Shown here one piece after another: positions 50,853-61,767 of a stretch of 64,000 nucleotides of DNA. Source of the stretch: Colletotrichum lupini (taxonomy: Eukaryota; Ascomycota; Sordariomycetes; Glomerellales; Glomerellaceae); assembly GCF_023278565.1 (NCBI RefSeq), contig NC_064678.1:1612001-1676000 (forward strand), written 5' to 3'. The first letter of the stretch is position 1; each line of letters begins with the position of its first letter. The position numbers and the translations under genes are program-made. The notes under the pieces were generated by a model. The model saw only the letters and a list, made by a program, of their open reading frames with translations, was not told the DNA's origin and searched no databases.

Positions 50853-51747
50853 GAATAGTTAATTAACGGAAGGTTTATACCGCTCCGGTTTCGAAGGGTT
50901 TAACTTCGCATTCAATGGTTGGATCCCGCTAGTAACCATGAGAATATTCGGTGACTATTTCGAGAAAAATCCTGACGATTTATTGAACTCTATTGCCTGG
51001 TTTGAAGCTCACGGGGCTGACATTAAGCATGCCATCCCTACTTTTAGCTGTAGTTCGAACGGGACAGTACCTTCATCGTCTGCGTCTCCTACTACTCTTC
51101 TTCGATTGGCCACTGCTTTTGGGAAAATGTCAAAACTTCCATGCTACATTGACTCTTCTCACCCTGCTGTCTACCATGTCAAGAACAAGTCACTTCTTAC
51201 ACGAATCCTTTCTGATACATCTAGAGACGGTTGCAAATGTTATTGCTCAAGCCGAGGGTGTAGTCCAGCCTCCGCATTCGCCAAGGCTTGGCCAGGAGGT
51301 GACAGTTATGTCAGCGAATACTGGATATTGAATCACTTGTGGAATGTCTTTTCAACCATTCTGCATACTTCGCGCCAACAAAATCCGCAACCTTTGCTAG
51401 ATTTTGTACGCGCGACGACGTTTGATTTCCTCGGTATGAGCCATACATGCTGCAAGTATAAGTACGACACCAGGATAAGAGCCAGAAACATCACGAATGT
51501 GTATGATGAGATATGGATAATGGACCCAAAGGAAGTGGCAGAAATACAGGAGGAAGACCGATATTTGGCCGACAACTTGGAAGAATTGATGGAAGAACTT
51601 GCTATCAGGTTGATAAATCCAAGTTTTGACCTAGGAGACTTTGGGAACTATTGGCGCACACGAGTGGAAGAGGTTGAGGGAACGAAAGAAAAGTTGACCT
51701 GTGAGGATATACGCGCGATCCGAGAAATCGGTATCAGTTTAGAATGA

Positions 51748-52514
51748 GGCAGTTTGGCGAAGGCAGTCTTTTACATCATTTTAGACTTCTCTCCATTCGA
51801 TGCCAATAATCTTAACAAATCACTGCCTCCTGTATGCCAGCAAGAAACTCCAAGATTTCGGGGATTGCGTGTTGTAATTTCCGTATTGTATCAAATCTCC
51901 GGACTTCAAGAAACGGATTGTGGCAGTCCCCCGAACTTGTGCCAATGACTATGCTGCATTCTGCAGGGTATTGACTACACAATCTACGATGTTGAATGCG
52001 TACGAGAACACATGAACTATCGATGTCCTTTGGGGAATTTGCTTGAATCGCACTATTCATTTCACCTTTAAGATGAGTCGCACATATGACCTGTTTATCT
52101 GCTTAGTTAACAGCCTTACGTGACTTGCCTACGGGAATGCAGATTAGTGTTCTCTCACTGACCAGTAAGCAGGCTCAACGAGCCGGCGATTATGTTTAAT
52201 CACCGGGCCCAACGGGTACATTAGCCCCAGCACTCAAACGCAAGTCGCTTTCAACGATGCCTTCAAAGCAGGCGAGAGCGCCAGTCTCCTGGCTACGAGA
52301 CGTCGTGGAAGGTAAGCTGCGATGGATCTTTAATTCATCGTTCACCGCCTACACTCCTAGTGTCCTCTTGCTCAGAGCCATTGCTACCTTAAGACTTCCG
52401 AGTGACCGCCTTTGCTTTTGTCAATGCATGTGTGATCCTGAACGAGGATCATCCAGCCAAAGATTCTGGCGGTGAGGGGTGACTCGATAGTCTCGATTCT
52501 CTATTGCCGTTCAT
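51748..52514. other. Intergenic DNA after the STAND/ankyrin gene
   Basis: Normal composition. Open frames of 64-82 codons lack coding character. TAAAATTT at 52515-52522 is the left target duplication of the MITE. Confidence 0.5.
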
Positions 52515-52522
52515 TAAAATTT

Positions 52523-53005
52523 GAGTTCTGCTAGGGGGGCTGTGTTAGTTAGCTAGGCGGGCTGTGTCCCACTTTTTCTAACCAATAGGATAAACGCGAT
52601 TTTCTTAGCTAACCACGGTAAGTAATTAATTCTAGCTTTCCACTGCCAGCCTTATGCAGAACCGGCTTACGTAAACTTATATAATTCGAAAATTATTTTA
52701 GCTTTTATTCTAGCAATCGAGAGATCTTAACGAACCTCGATTTTTATATTACGTAAGGGTAATTAGGTTAATTAGGTTAATTAGCAGTGCCTCCGTCAAA
52801 AAGTCGCAATAGCTTTACTTTTCGCGAGCGGCGACGGCGAGGTTGAGGTAGGTAGGTTAAAGTAGGTAAGTGGAAGTAGAAGTGGGTAATTAGTAGTAGT
52901 GGAAATCGGTTGGAATAGTCCCTGGCCTCTCATTGGTCAGATCAGTTTAGGAAAAATGGGACACAGCCCGCCCAGCCAACTAACACAGCCCCCCTAGCAG
53001 AACTC
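52523..53005. mobile_element. MITE with about 58-bp terminal inverted repeats (483 bp)
   Basis: The ends are inverted repeats starting GAGTTCTGCTAGGGGGGCTG, with about five mismatches over 58 bp. They are flanked by a perfect 8-bp duplication TAAAATTT (52515-52522, 53006-53013). There is no coding capacity. The interior has three tandem TTAATTAGG-like units (about 52751-52785) and a GTAGGTAGGTTAAAGTAGG stretch. An 8-bp duplication points to the hAT superfamily, though the terminal sequence is not a classic hAT end. Some interior parts are AT-rich, perhaps mild RIP. Confidence 0.9.
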
Positions 53006-53013
53006 TAAAATTT

Positions 53014-53951
53014 ATCGGGCAGGAAGGAGTATTCATGAACTTCCAGGTGACTCGTTTGTAAATTATTACGAACGCGCTGAGTCAAGAAACGCCAAGTCGG
53101 ATCGGCTCGATAACTTTTTCTCTTTAAACCTTCCGCCCCATCGCAAGAATGGAGTTGCGTAAGCCGTCGATTATCTCGAGGGCTGATGCCCTGCAATAAC
53201 AGAAATTCAGAATCATAATAACTGCACGCGATATATGACGGAGCTCTTGCTTGGCTGGCCCGCAAGCAACTTGTAAGCATGGCCACTTGCTTGAACGTGC
53301 TCACCTATATCTTAACACTAAAAATCAGAATCAGTCCACACCAGCGCTACCACGACTCGCAGTCAAGTCCTTGGAAAACTCGAGCAGACTACGATCAACC
53401 ACAACACGAATAGGCCCAAAAGACTACGAAGTTTGGGTTTACAGCAGACGGCTTTTGCTTGATATGGAAACGCGCAAGAAACCTACAAGGTCAGTCGTTG
53501 TCTTCCGTAAGGCCTTGCATTGATTCAAATGCGGCCAGAAATGCGGAAGCACCATTGGTGGGGCCGCGACCGACGATCGTGGAGTGTTTGGTGATGTTAG
53601 CTCCCGTATTCTCGGCTTCTCCGTCATCCACATAGTGGCTCGCTTTATTCTTCGCAAAGCTAGATGTCCACACCGAGAGATTGACAAACTTTGGGTATTG
53701 ACATATCGGACTCTGAAGACTCTGGAAGGTAATGATGGAGCTGCTTTGATACAGTTGCGAGCATCAAGACGTTAGAGTGCGGCGTATATAATATGTTTGT
53801 TCAGCTCCAGCCAACCCAAATGGAATCATTCGGAAAATAATACCTTCAACTAAGACATCCAGCCTTGAACTTCCTTCATCCTACCTCCACGTAAGCACGT
53901 CCACCAAACGAAGACATCAGAACATTCGCTATATCACCTACACAAAGCAGA
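53014..53951. other. Region between the MITE and the Cys-rich protein gene
   Basis: Overlapping open frames on both strands (53251-53523 plus, 53439-53687 minus, 53584-53775 plus) have no domain or codon bias. A TATATAAT at 53785-53792 and a C/A-rich leader from about 53830 look like the promoter and 5' untranslated region of the gene at 53952. Confidence 0.5.
53785..53792 (+). promoter_or_regulatory. Candidate TATA box of the Cys-rich secreted protein gene
   Basis: TATATAAT lies 160 bp upstream of the ATG and is followed by a leader rich in C and A (CCTACCTCCACGTAAGCACG). Confidence 0.45.
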
Positions 53952-54200
53952 ATGAAGTTCGCTACTGTACTTGGTCTCTTGTCATTGGCAACCGCCGTAA
54001 CCGCAGAGCACTACTGCTTCGGCGGCTGCGTCAAGTGCTACTGCGGCGACATCCAGTACGACGACCACCGATGCTCCATGTGCACCTGTAATCCCAACGC
54101 GTACAAGTCCACCAACTCCGAAAACAAGCAAGGCAACTGCGATCAGCCTGGCGGATTCCATCTCGGATGCGGTTATAACTCGAACGGAAACTGCAAATAA
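53952..54200 (+). CDS. Small cysteine-rich secreted protein (effector candidate)
   Basis: Single exon of 82 codons. Residues 1-18 (MKFATVLGLLSLATAVTA) are a clear signal peptide with an A-x-A type cleavage site before E19. The 64-residue mature part has ten cysteines (22, 26, 29, 31, 41, 44, 46, 63, 73, 81), an even number fitting five disulfides, with two C-x-x-C and two C-x-C spacings, and is rich in Gly and Asn. The ATG context AGCAGAATG and C-ending codons support a real gene. I recognise no named family. Secreted, small, Cys-rich proteins of pathogenic or endophytic fungi are often effectors or antimicrobial peptides, but the sequence itself does not show which. It lies 0.9 kb from a MITE and 2.2 kb from the broken STAND/ankyrin gene. 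Confidence 0.88.
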   Translation: MKFATVLGLLSLATAVTAEHYCFGGCVKCYCGDIQYDDHRCSMCTCNPNAYKSTNSENKQGNCDQPGGFHLGCGYNSNGNCK

Positions 54201-55181
54201 GGAGGCGTGAGTGGCTGTTGGCATGACGGATATGCTAGCTCATGGTCCATGGAGGGTGTAGGAGCCACAACGTTTGAGCCGGCGTGCCAAATTTTCACAG
54301 TTGCCAGTCTGTGAAGTGGGATCGAGTGCTGGAGCGGCATAGACCCATGGCCATGAAGAATGAGGCGACGTTGATGTAGGAGTGGCGTGCATCTTGAGGA
54401 ATCCAGGGTTCTTGAATAGATTCATATGACATCCTTCTGGGCCTCTTGTAAAGACGCCTGGAGTGAATATACCTACGCTGAACAACGTTTTCTACGATCA
54501 TGAGACGAGATCTAGTACTGGCCGAGTCATTTACGAAAGGAAATTACATGATATGTCACGGGCTGGTATCCCCGAATCTTGGTCGCTTCATAGTCTTGAC
54601 GTGAATGGAGTTCGGTAGAATGGCCAATAGAGAGGCTTGAGAAACGGTTTGCGTTCGACTCAGTTGGCGGGTAGACTATACTAATGCGGCTACAGACGTA
54701 GGGTTTAGCTCAGATTGTTATGAGGCTGACATCTTTAGAGTTAAGTGATTTGCGAAGCTTAGTTGAAAGCAAGTCGCAAGCAAAGGCAGAAGCCCTGTTC
54801 GACTAGGTTGTGAAGGTCATGTAATACGCGAACTTGCACTTAAATCTAATGACAAGGAGTACTCAGCTTGAGGCGATTCTTCGGCGGAGTGACGGACTCA
54901 GTCTATCCGGACAAAAAGTGTCGTTATAATTGCGCGTCAACACCTTAAGTTTCCAAGTTCCCCTGGCACCGGTGGGATGCTTTCTGGAGTACGCTGCTGT
55001 TGATGGATTAGAGTTTGATTACCGGTCTCAACGGCATAGGCCATGCTACCGACGGGATGGAAAGGAGGCAGAGCTCAAGAGGACACGACCTCGCTCGCCG
55101 CGGGCTGTCGCATCTTCTGCTCATCCAAACCTCTTCCGCCAAGACGAACACCCACCCGCATACGTGCACCAAACGCCAACA
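54201..55181. other. Intergenic region upstream of the DUF3431 gene
   Basis: Normal composition with no supported gene. Minus-strand open frames of 68-81 codons (54240-54501) have no coding character. From 54930 the DUF3431 frame is open upstream of its likely start, but that part is not protein-like. Confidence 0.5.
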
Positions 55182-55925
55182 ATGGTCGCCATCACCCTCC
55201 CGCTCCTCGCGGCCCTCGCAGCAACCCCGTCGCAGCTAGGCATCGTCTGCGCGCGCTTCAAAGAATCACTCGATCCATGGGCGCCCGTCGCCGCTTCCAC
55301 CTACCTCTACTCCAAAGGCGGTGTTCCACAGATGAACGACACCATTCAACACTCTTCGTTCCGCTCCTACGTAGCCCTTCCCAACATCGGACGAGAAGGC
55401 CACACGCACCTGCATCACATCGTAAACAACTACGATACCCTCGACGAGATCATGATCTTCACGCAGGCGGATCCCTTTGACCTCATCGCGCCCGCTGTAA
55501 ACACGACAGAGCAGATGGTGCAAAAGGCGATGACCGTCCCGGCCGACGACGTGACGCCCTTTAACGACGCGCTGTTCCACGATGTCGCGGACTGGGGCAA
55601 AGTCGACTGGAATAGCTCGGCACAGAAGCTGTGGATCACGGCTAACCAGATCAAGAGCCTGCAGCTTGCGCCGTACACGCCGGCGCAGTTTTGGACGATG
55701 GTGGTAGGCGGGGAGCATCCGCCGGCGATCCGGGCGATGCACGGCGGGACATTTGCCGTTCGGCGGGAGACGATACGGAAGCTGCCCAAGGAGGCGTACC
55801 AGAAGGCGCTGAACGAGTTTGAGACGGCGAATTCGACGAATCCGGAGGTTGGCTTCTTCATGGAGCGCATGTGGGCGCCCATGTTCGCTGAGAAGTACCG
55901 GTTGCCTAGCGTGCAGAATCCATGA
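55182..55925 (+). CDS. DUF3431 domain protein, probably secreted
   Basis: One exon of 247 codons. I start at 55182 because ATG there has a strong context (CCAACAATGG) and begins a hydrophobic signal-like segment (MVAITLPLLAALAATPSQLG). The frame is open back to 54930 but the extra 84 residues look like leader DNA. The DUF3431 pattern is clear: VCARFKESLDPW (22-33), YLYSKGG (41-47), LPNIGREGHTHLHHIVNNYD (66-85), FTQADPFD (93-100), HGGTFAVRRETIRKLP (187-202) and a C-terminal E-x-x-W-x-x-M-F. Sites N52, N107, N144 and N217 could be N-glycosylated. The family is common in filamentous ascomycetes. It is of unknown biochemical function, so none is given here. Codons are G/C-ending, with no RIP signs. 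Confidence 0.9.
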   Translation: MVAITLPLLAALAATPSQLGIVCARFKESLDPWAPVAASTYLYSKGGVPQMNDTIQHSSFRSYVALPNIGREGHTHLHHIVNNYDTLDEIMIFTQADPFDLIAPAVNTTEQMVQKAMTVPADDVTPFNDALFHDVADWGKVDWNSSAQKLWITANQIKSLQLAPYTPAQFWTMVVGGEHPPAIRAMHGGTFAVRRETIRKLPKEAYQKALNEFETANSTNPEVGFFMERMWAPMFAEKYRLPSVQNP

Positions 55926-56058
55926 TGGTGTTCATTCCGGTCGGGGGTCCACGTGGGGTCACCCCTCGAGTTTACGGAAGCAAAACATGAAGAAAACAAA
56001 AGACTGCGAGCAATAGAGCAATAAGATTTTGCTATTATGTCAAAAGTGCAAAAGAGTA

Positions 56059-56147
56059 CTCCTCGACGAGGAATTGAACCCCGGTCCCCTGCGAATCGTT
56101 GAATCTTCAATGACAAGCAGATATCCTCACCACTAGACTATCGGGGA
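56059..56147 (-). tRNA. tRNA-Asp (anticodon GTC) with a 17-nt intron
   Basis: The reverse complement starts TCCCCGATAGTCTAGTGGTG and ends GTCGAGGAG. The anticodon stem TCTGC/GCAGG holds the loop TTGTCA...C with a 17-nt intron (TTGAAGATTCAACGATT) after base 37. T arm: CGGGG, TTCAATT, CCTCG. Total 89 nt, 72 without the intron. The acceptor stem has one C-A mismatch at pair 4-69, and the T stem a G-T pair. Both differ from the expected sequence by single transitions, so this copy may be weak or mutated. Confidence 0.9.
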
Positions 56148-58594
56148 TTGGTGGATGTTGACATCCAGTGATAGTTGGTTGGGAGAAGCAGTGGAGCTGG
56201 GAACTAAGTAGGCTTAGACTTGAGTCCTGGCTCCACGGTGGGGCCGCGTCCTTGTGGAAGGTCCCATTCAGATTTGTGTAATGGCAACTGCATGTTGGCA
56301 TGATGTTCAAGCGAATTAGCATCATCTCAAGCGATTTCTCAGGCTGGTTTACTCAGATTTCTTTGTTGTGGAATCTCACGATCGGCCGACAATGGGGCGG
56401 GCAGTGGATGAGGGTTTTAATACCTGTTCCGGTATATTACGGACGGGATTCTATGATGGGCATGCTCGGATACTCTGATGTACAGCCTCAAATGAGAACT
56501 CGCTACTCCGTATTATAGTTTAACTTGGACGAAGTACTCGAGTGAAGTAACAGATCAAACAGATGAAATGTCGATTGAGCAGGGAAATCGGTGAAAGAAA
56601 GCCTGAGTCATCTCATAGATTGTCAAGAAGATTCCAGGTATGAAACCCCGATTGCATACCTGATGGGCGCTGATTTCTCTCGCAAGGTGTTGAAGGATAC
56701 CAATATTGATTACAGGAGTAACGTGGCGTAAATAGAAAGCTGCGTCTGGGAACAGATGTAAGGCAACCTACCGCCTAGAGGGACGTAGATAGTACCAAGA
56801 CAGCGATGTAGGTACCCTCGAACTCGAACGTCTAAGCTAACGAGCGTTCGCTGCAAAGACTGCCATATACAGGACTTCTCTTTCCATCTCTAAGGACCAG
56901 ATTATGTGCTTTAAGACAATAAGACCGGTGCGGCCAGCCCCATCACCCTGCAACCTGGTCTTCGCGGGGAAGGCCACAAGCAATGACATCCAAGCAGTGG
57001 GCCACCATCTGTCAAATACGGAGCTTGAAATTCAAGGTACCTACCTGTCAGCAACCTCTAAGAAAAGCGAGAGCAACCATGCATCTATATCGCATCCTTT
57101 GCTGGAATCTTCTTCATCCGGAGCAAAATTTCCGGAAGTTCGTCCCGCACCCCGACGACCCCGTCTTACCGGGGCGGGGCAGACGTACGGGACAGATGCG
57201 GCATCACCAGCTTCGTTACCTCGGACCCTCACAATCATGGGTAAAAAAGTGAGATGAAAAGCAAAGCATGGCGCTATGGCTGTAAATGACACTCATAAGC
57301 TGCATCTTGGCGCTTCCAATAGCTTCTCTTCTGAGGACGGAAAACCCATTCCCTTCTCGTCTCTGTGGCCCGACGCTTACTACGCGTGCTACGTAAGGTT
57401 GCGTTTGGTTTACCCTGCATAAGGGTTCTGCCGCTGTGCCCTTAGTCTCAGGGTCTCAGCCTAGCGTTTACCGAGAGGCCGAGCTCTAGGTGGTAGCCTC
57501 AACGGTGGTGACGCCCTCATATCCTCTAACATTTCCGATGGGAGAGAGACCAACAACGCTCTTGCATCAGCGCAAACGTCGGTGGGCATTCGTCGAATAA
57601 TCACCTGGCGGCACATTAGAGTCCCTCTCGTCGCTTCATTGTCCGACAGCGCATATCCTCACACCGACGAACAGCTAAAGGCACAGGGTCCAGACTCAAA
57701 AAGGCCACCTTGGCGATGCGCATTCGTCCATCCTCTGCCAATGTCCACCCCCTCCCCGTATCGTCATCTTGCTTCCAAACACACAGCCAAATTCCAGATT
57801 CGCAGGGGTTCAACCAAGGTCACGGATCGAAGGCAAAGGGCCCTCGTCTTCCTTCCTTCCAGTTCCTGGCGGTCAATCATGCACAGCCTGTCATCATTGT
57901 ACATTGGCGCCGCATGTCATCCCGTCGACGGCGCGTCTAGACCCCGAAGATCCTGCTACGACGCACCCCCTCCCCTGCTCGGTGAGTGGTGCGTACCCTC
58001 TCGGCCGGGAAGAATTAGTGTTCCTCCCGTTTGGGACTTCAAGTCCGATTTGCCGGCGGGAGAGGACATGTGTACAATGGCAAGGGTTGAGGGGACGACG
58101 TTCGTTGCAACTATCGTGAGATGAAGCGCCGTCCGTCTCCGCCAAGGAGGGGTACGATAGAGAGGGGGCAGAAGGGAGCCGAAGTATCGGTATTGCTAGA
58201 TCGAGAAAGGAAGACACGGCGCGCCTAGCGCTTCGGCCGTGGTGCGAACCAGAATGCATAAACTTCTCGACACGCCCCAAGGAAAGGAGAACGATATGCC
58301 GTGCCAATATCGGTGAGAAAGGGGCCTCGAATCACACCTTGGTATCATTGCTTCTCGGACACGGGCACGAGGCCCGCTTGCGTCTTTCGATGCGCCGGCT
58401 CTCCATCGGCGCCCGTCATCGGGGTCTTGGGTAGACGGGCTGGTCGCGAGCCGGGCTAGTGAAAGCCCGTGGGTAAGGGGATCGGGAGACCGGGCTTTCG
58501 GACGATGTAAAGAAGATTGGATGACGGGGTGAAATCGTGAGCTAGAAGCTCGCTGGCATAGCCAGAATCGGAATCGGAAACACCCATCGCTATC

Positions 58595-58622
58595 GTATTC
58601 ATGAACACTGGTTCATGAATAC
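58595..58622. repeat. Perfect 12-bp hairpin
   Basis: GTATTCATGAAC (58595-58606), loop ACTG, then GTTCATGAATAC (58611-58622). The arms match in all 12 positions. Confidence 0.9.
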
Positions 58623-61600
58623 GGGTCGGCGAGTGTGCCGTTGGAAAGACTTCACCATATCGAGGGAAGTGCCTTGGCTTGCCCTCCGATAGCACAATAA
58701 ACAAGAAAAGCGGCCACAATCGTATGGTCGTACTGCCAACAAGTGGTACCACTAGGACACCGACTGGATGCTGTCTGGTTCCGCTCACAGGTCAACATCT
58801 AGCAGCTTGAGGAATCAATTGGGCAGAAAAGCCATAGAGCCGCACTGCCAAAACCCTGCTTGGGAAGAAAATGCGGAGAATCTCTGGGGCATTACCTTTA
58901 TTCGAAAAGGAAAACCCCAATGGCCAGGAATTTGCTCGCAGGCGTTCCCTGTCATCGTATCGAGTTCGACAATGGTCTAGAACCGCGAGGTGGTATTCAG
59001 AAATCCATCTTCCCCATCAGAATGGCCACTGCAGGCAATTGATCAGCACGAGTGTCAAGTGATAGGTATCGTCGCCCCGGTAGAAGGGTATCCTCCCCGA
59101 ACACCCCTCTCCCTGCCAGATGGATCCTGCGCTGAGCGGGCTGAGAAAGCATATTGGTTGAACTGGGACAGTGAACCCCAGAGAAGCAGGGCGATTGATA
59201 CAGGATCGGCGATGTCAAAAAAACCGAGACACCTTTGACTTGGTTTTTGACTGGAACCGGAACCAAGGAACTTGGCGCTGGGGGCCAGGACTGGAGTTAA
59301 GCTGGACAACACCCGGCAAAATGGCACCTCGGCTTGCTCAGTCGGTGGTTTTCGCCGTGCCGGCTCCGAATAGCAGACTATCTGTGAGCGAAAGATATGC
59401 TTAGTGACGACGGAGAAGAAGGAAAGAGTGGCTCTCCGTCCAGTAGCACTGCAGGAGTCACGGCCGAGAGGAATGGAGCTTGATCCCTCGAGATGGATCG
59501 AAGATGCACCGTATGGTATAGGTGCAAAAACGTCATGCGAAAAGATGGGTGACGGTCGATCGGGGGGAAAACCTGGAACGGTGAGCCGTTTGACGGTCGG
59601 TATTGGGTGAAGATAGCATGACTATGCCGAGGCCATGAGCCAATGAAGAAGACTAGATGGACGATGCCTAGCATTCAGGGACGGATGTGCAACGTTCATC
59701 GCGATCGCAGACTAGCCGGATCGACGACAAGGGCACGGCTAGGTGCTGTCTTTAGGTATCGGGATCTCAGCTTCCTCCAGAGGGATAGTCAAATCGAGTT
59801 GTGAACGTGAATACGGAGTACGATAGATTCAAATAGGTAAAGTAGACAGAGGCGCTCGAACTAGGACAAAGTGCACTAGAAGGCAAGGGTGGCTGGCTGG
59901 CAGGGAAGGGATTGGGGATAGCCACAAGCCAGGGAACTGGAAAGTTTCCGGTGGGTGAAAAGCAATGAGAGATTCTGAAATATTTGATCGAGAAAAGCCG
60001 ATACCATCGAAAAGGTGCGGAAAATTGGCAAAATTGGCATTGAATGTCATCGAGATCGAAGAACGACAGAGCGTAAGCGCGGGTAGGGTATCCGCCAGTA
60101 GCGTACGCGCGAAATAGGACGTAAAGACACCATTAGCGTTTCGATCGAGTTTCGTTTCGATGACCGATGCGGAATCATGTGGTTGAAAAACCGCGGAGGG
60201 GCGGAGGACTTGCTCCCCCTCTCTAGCATCAGGGCCGGCGCACCGCGGGGAACAGGACGGAAAGAAAGAATGAAGAAAGTTTCAGACGCCATTGAAGAAG
60301 CTAAAACGTACCTTTAGGCCGTCAGTCACGGTCTTGCTTACGCTCTGGATGCGGTCTTGTCGATGGGCAACGGGTGGGAGCCGATCAAACTAACAACTGC
60401 CCGATGCCATGTCGCGGGGAAGGTTGTGCTGTTGGCAAGGGATTTTGCGCATGCCACACCCGCATTCCCGTCAAGTGGCCGCAAGACGCTTGTATCGAGA
60501 CTAGAGACCCTGACCAAACGTTTGTACAACTCTGTACAAGCCTGGGTGACGGGATTTGACGTGTCTCTCTTTGGTAGGCGACTTGGCTTTGCGATATCGT
60601 CGGACAATGACTCTTAAAGGGCAGGTGATTTCTATCAAGCTCAGGAAGGTCAATACCAGTGAATGTTGGGCATGGAGCGAGACGGACTCTGGCCTTGTCC
60701 CTGTGGTACTCAGCAACCTCTTTTTGCAACGCAAGCGAGGCGGATAGAGTAGAGTCCTGAGCTGAGACTATTGCATTTGCGACCGTCTATGCGAATCATT
60801 GGTTGCTGGTGCGCTTTGGATCGATCGTTGCCTGTCGATGCGCTGGTCGTGCTCGATGTGCCGATGCGATGCTTCTGTGCGTGCCGCTACTATTGATATT
60901 CGCGACAGGATGCTGTAATTCAATGTTAGTAGTCATCTGCGGATCATCCGTTCCCGCAGATGTAATGGACGATCACTTGCAGTATGAGGAAGGCTTGCCT
61001 CGAGGCGCAAGAGCTGTGACCACAAGGCAGAACAATTGGAAGACCAATCTCCACACTGAGGCTTACCTTGCCGATGGGAACAATAGTGGAGGAGGGGCAG
61101 GCAAAGAATCGGGGATGACAGACGGGTAAGGCTTGAACACACAATGTCGATCAGCTTTGTGCCATTGGGTGAATTTCCCTTATGGGACCTGATGGAATTG
61201 TTCCCTATGGAGGATACGCGTCCGAGGTGGCGATGGGCGTGGCGAGTAGATTCGTTGGTGTTTTGAGAACCGAGCAACCGAGTTTGCTTGTGTCCGCTCT
61301 TATTTCCCTTTGCCCTACATCGCCGATGAATTCTCACACATCGACGATGCATTTGAGCTGCATAGCGGCCTCGTGACAAGCGAGAGGGTGTACGAAACAC
61401 CAACCCGGCAGTTTTGAGGGTTTACGATGCCAGACTCGTCCAAAAGACCGAGCAAGTGCCAAAACACAACCCACAAGCCCACTGAAAAAGAGGCAAAGGT
61501 CAGGACAGGGTCTCTTCAGCTACGCTTTGGCAGAAAGGGGTCAGTTTGAATATTGCATGCTCATTTGCTTGAGCCGTGGGAGAAGGGGGTCCTCGCTGGC

Positions 61601-61665
61601 GAAGCACGAATGCACGATGGGATTTTTTTCGTCTGATCACGATGGCATGGGGAAAAGTCGATACC

Positions 61666-61767
61666 TGCCGTAGCACCCGATGGGCAATATGAGTCTTTCA
61701 ACCCACACGCATCTCTCGCTACGAACGCACCACGATGGCTACGCAGTAGCGTGAGGGTGCTACGGCA
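61666..61767. repeat. 13-bp perfect inverted repeat with a 76-bp spacer
   Basis: TGCCGTAGCACCC (61666-61678) and GGGTGCTACGGCA (61755-61767). No direct duplication flanks it that I can see, so it is not clearly a transposon. Confidence 0.85.

Larger units (their letters stand above)
32514..51747 (+). pseudogene. STAND-type N-terminal/ankyrin protein gene, split by Copia element 3 and carrying RIP-type stops
   Basis: Six coding pieces: 32514-32950, 33007-33850, 33912-34027, 34083-34321, 34384-34980 and 50858-51747. The first four junctions are introns of 55-62 bp with GT...AG ends (donors GTATGT, GTAGGA, GTAAGA, GTAAGT; CTAAT or CTAAC branch sites in the first three). The fifth gap is the transposon. 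The pieces total 3,123 nt, exactly 1040 codons plus stop. Residues 1-150 (MDPLSISSGVAGLVSLGLTV and helices) match the fungal STAND N-terminal domain type. A Ser/Pro-rich linker follows at about 200-260, then a G-C-S-C and H-x-x-H-C patch near 288-310. Ankyrin repeats start near 578 (DQTPLHVAAYW) and 613 (VKLLLEQGASID). The last 269 residues are an unassigned cysteine- and acid-rich region. I see no NACHT or NB-ARC P-loop. Stops at 34737, 34893, 34902, 34935 and 50860 all fit CAG or CAA with C to T. Such proteins are thought to act in non-self recognition, but here the role is unknown and the gene is broken. Confidence 0.85.

Noticed and set aside
54930..55181. 84-residue N-terminal extension of the DUF3431 frame
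   Set aside because: Arg/Pro-rich and not protein-like. The ATG at 55182 has a better context and is followed by a signal-like segment just before the domain.
55266..56116. Minus-strand open frames of 158 and 228 codons over the DUF3431 gene
   Set aside because: Antisense shadows of a GC-rich coding region.
57582..58124. 180-codon plus-strand frame
   Set aside because: Low-complexity Ser/Pro/Arg composition, another frame and an antisense frame cover the same DNA, no recognisable domain.
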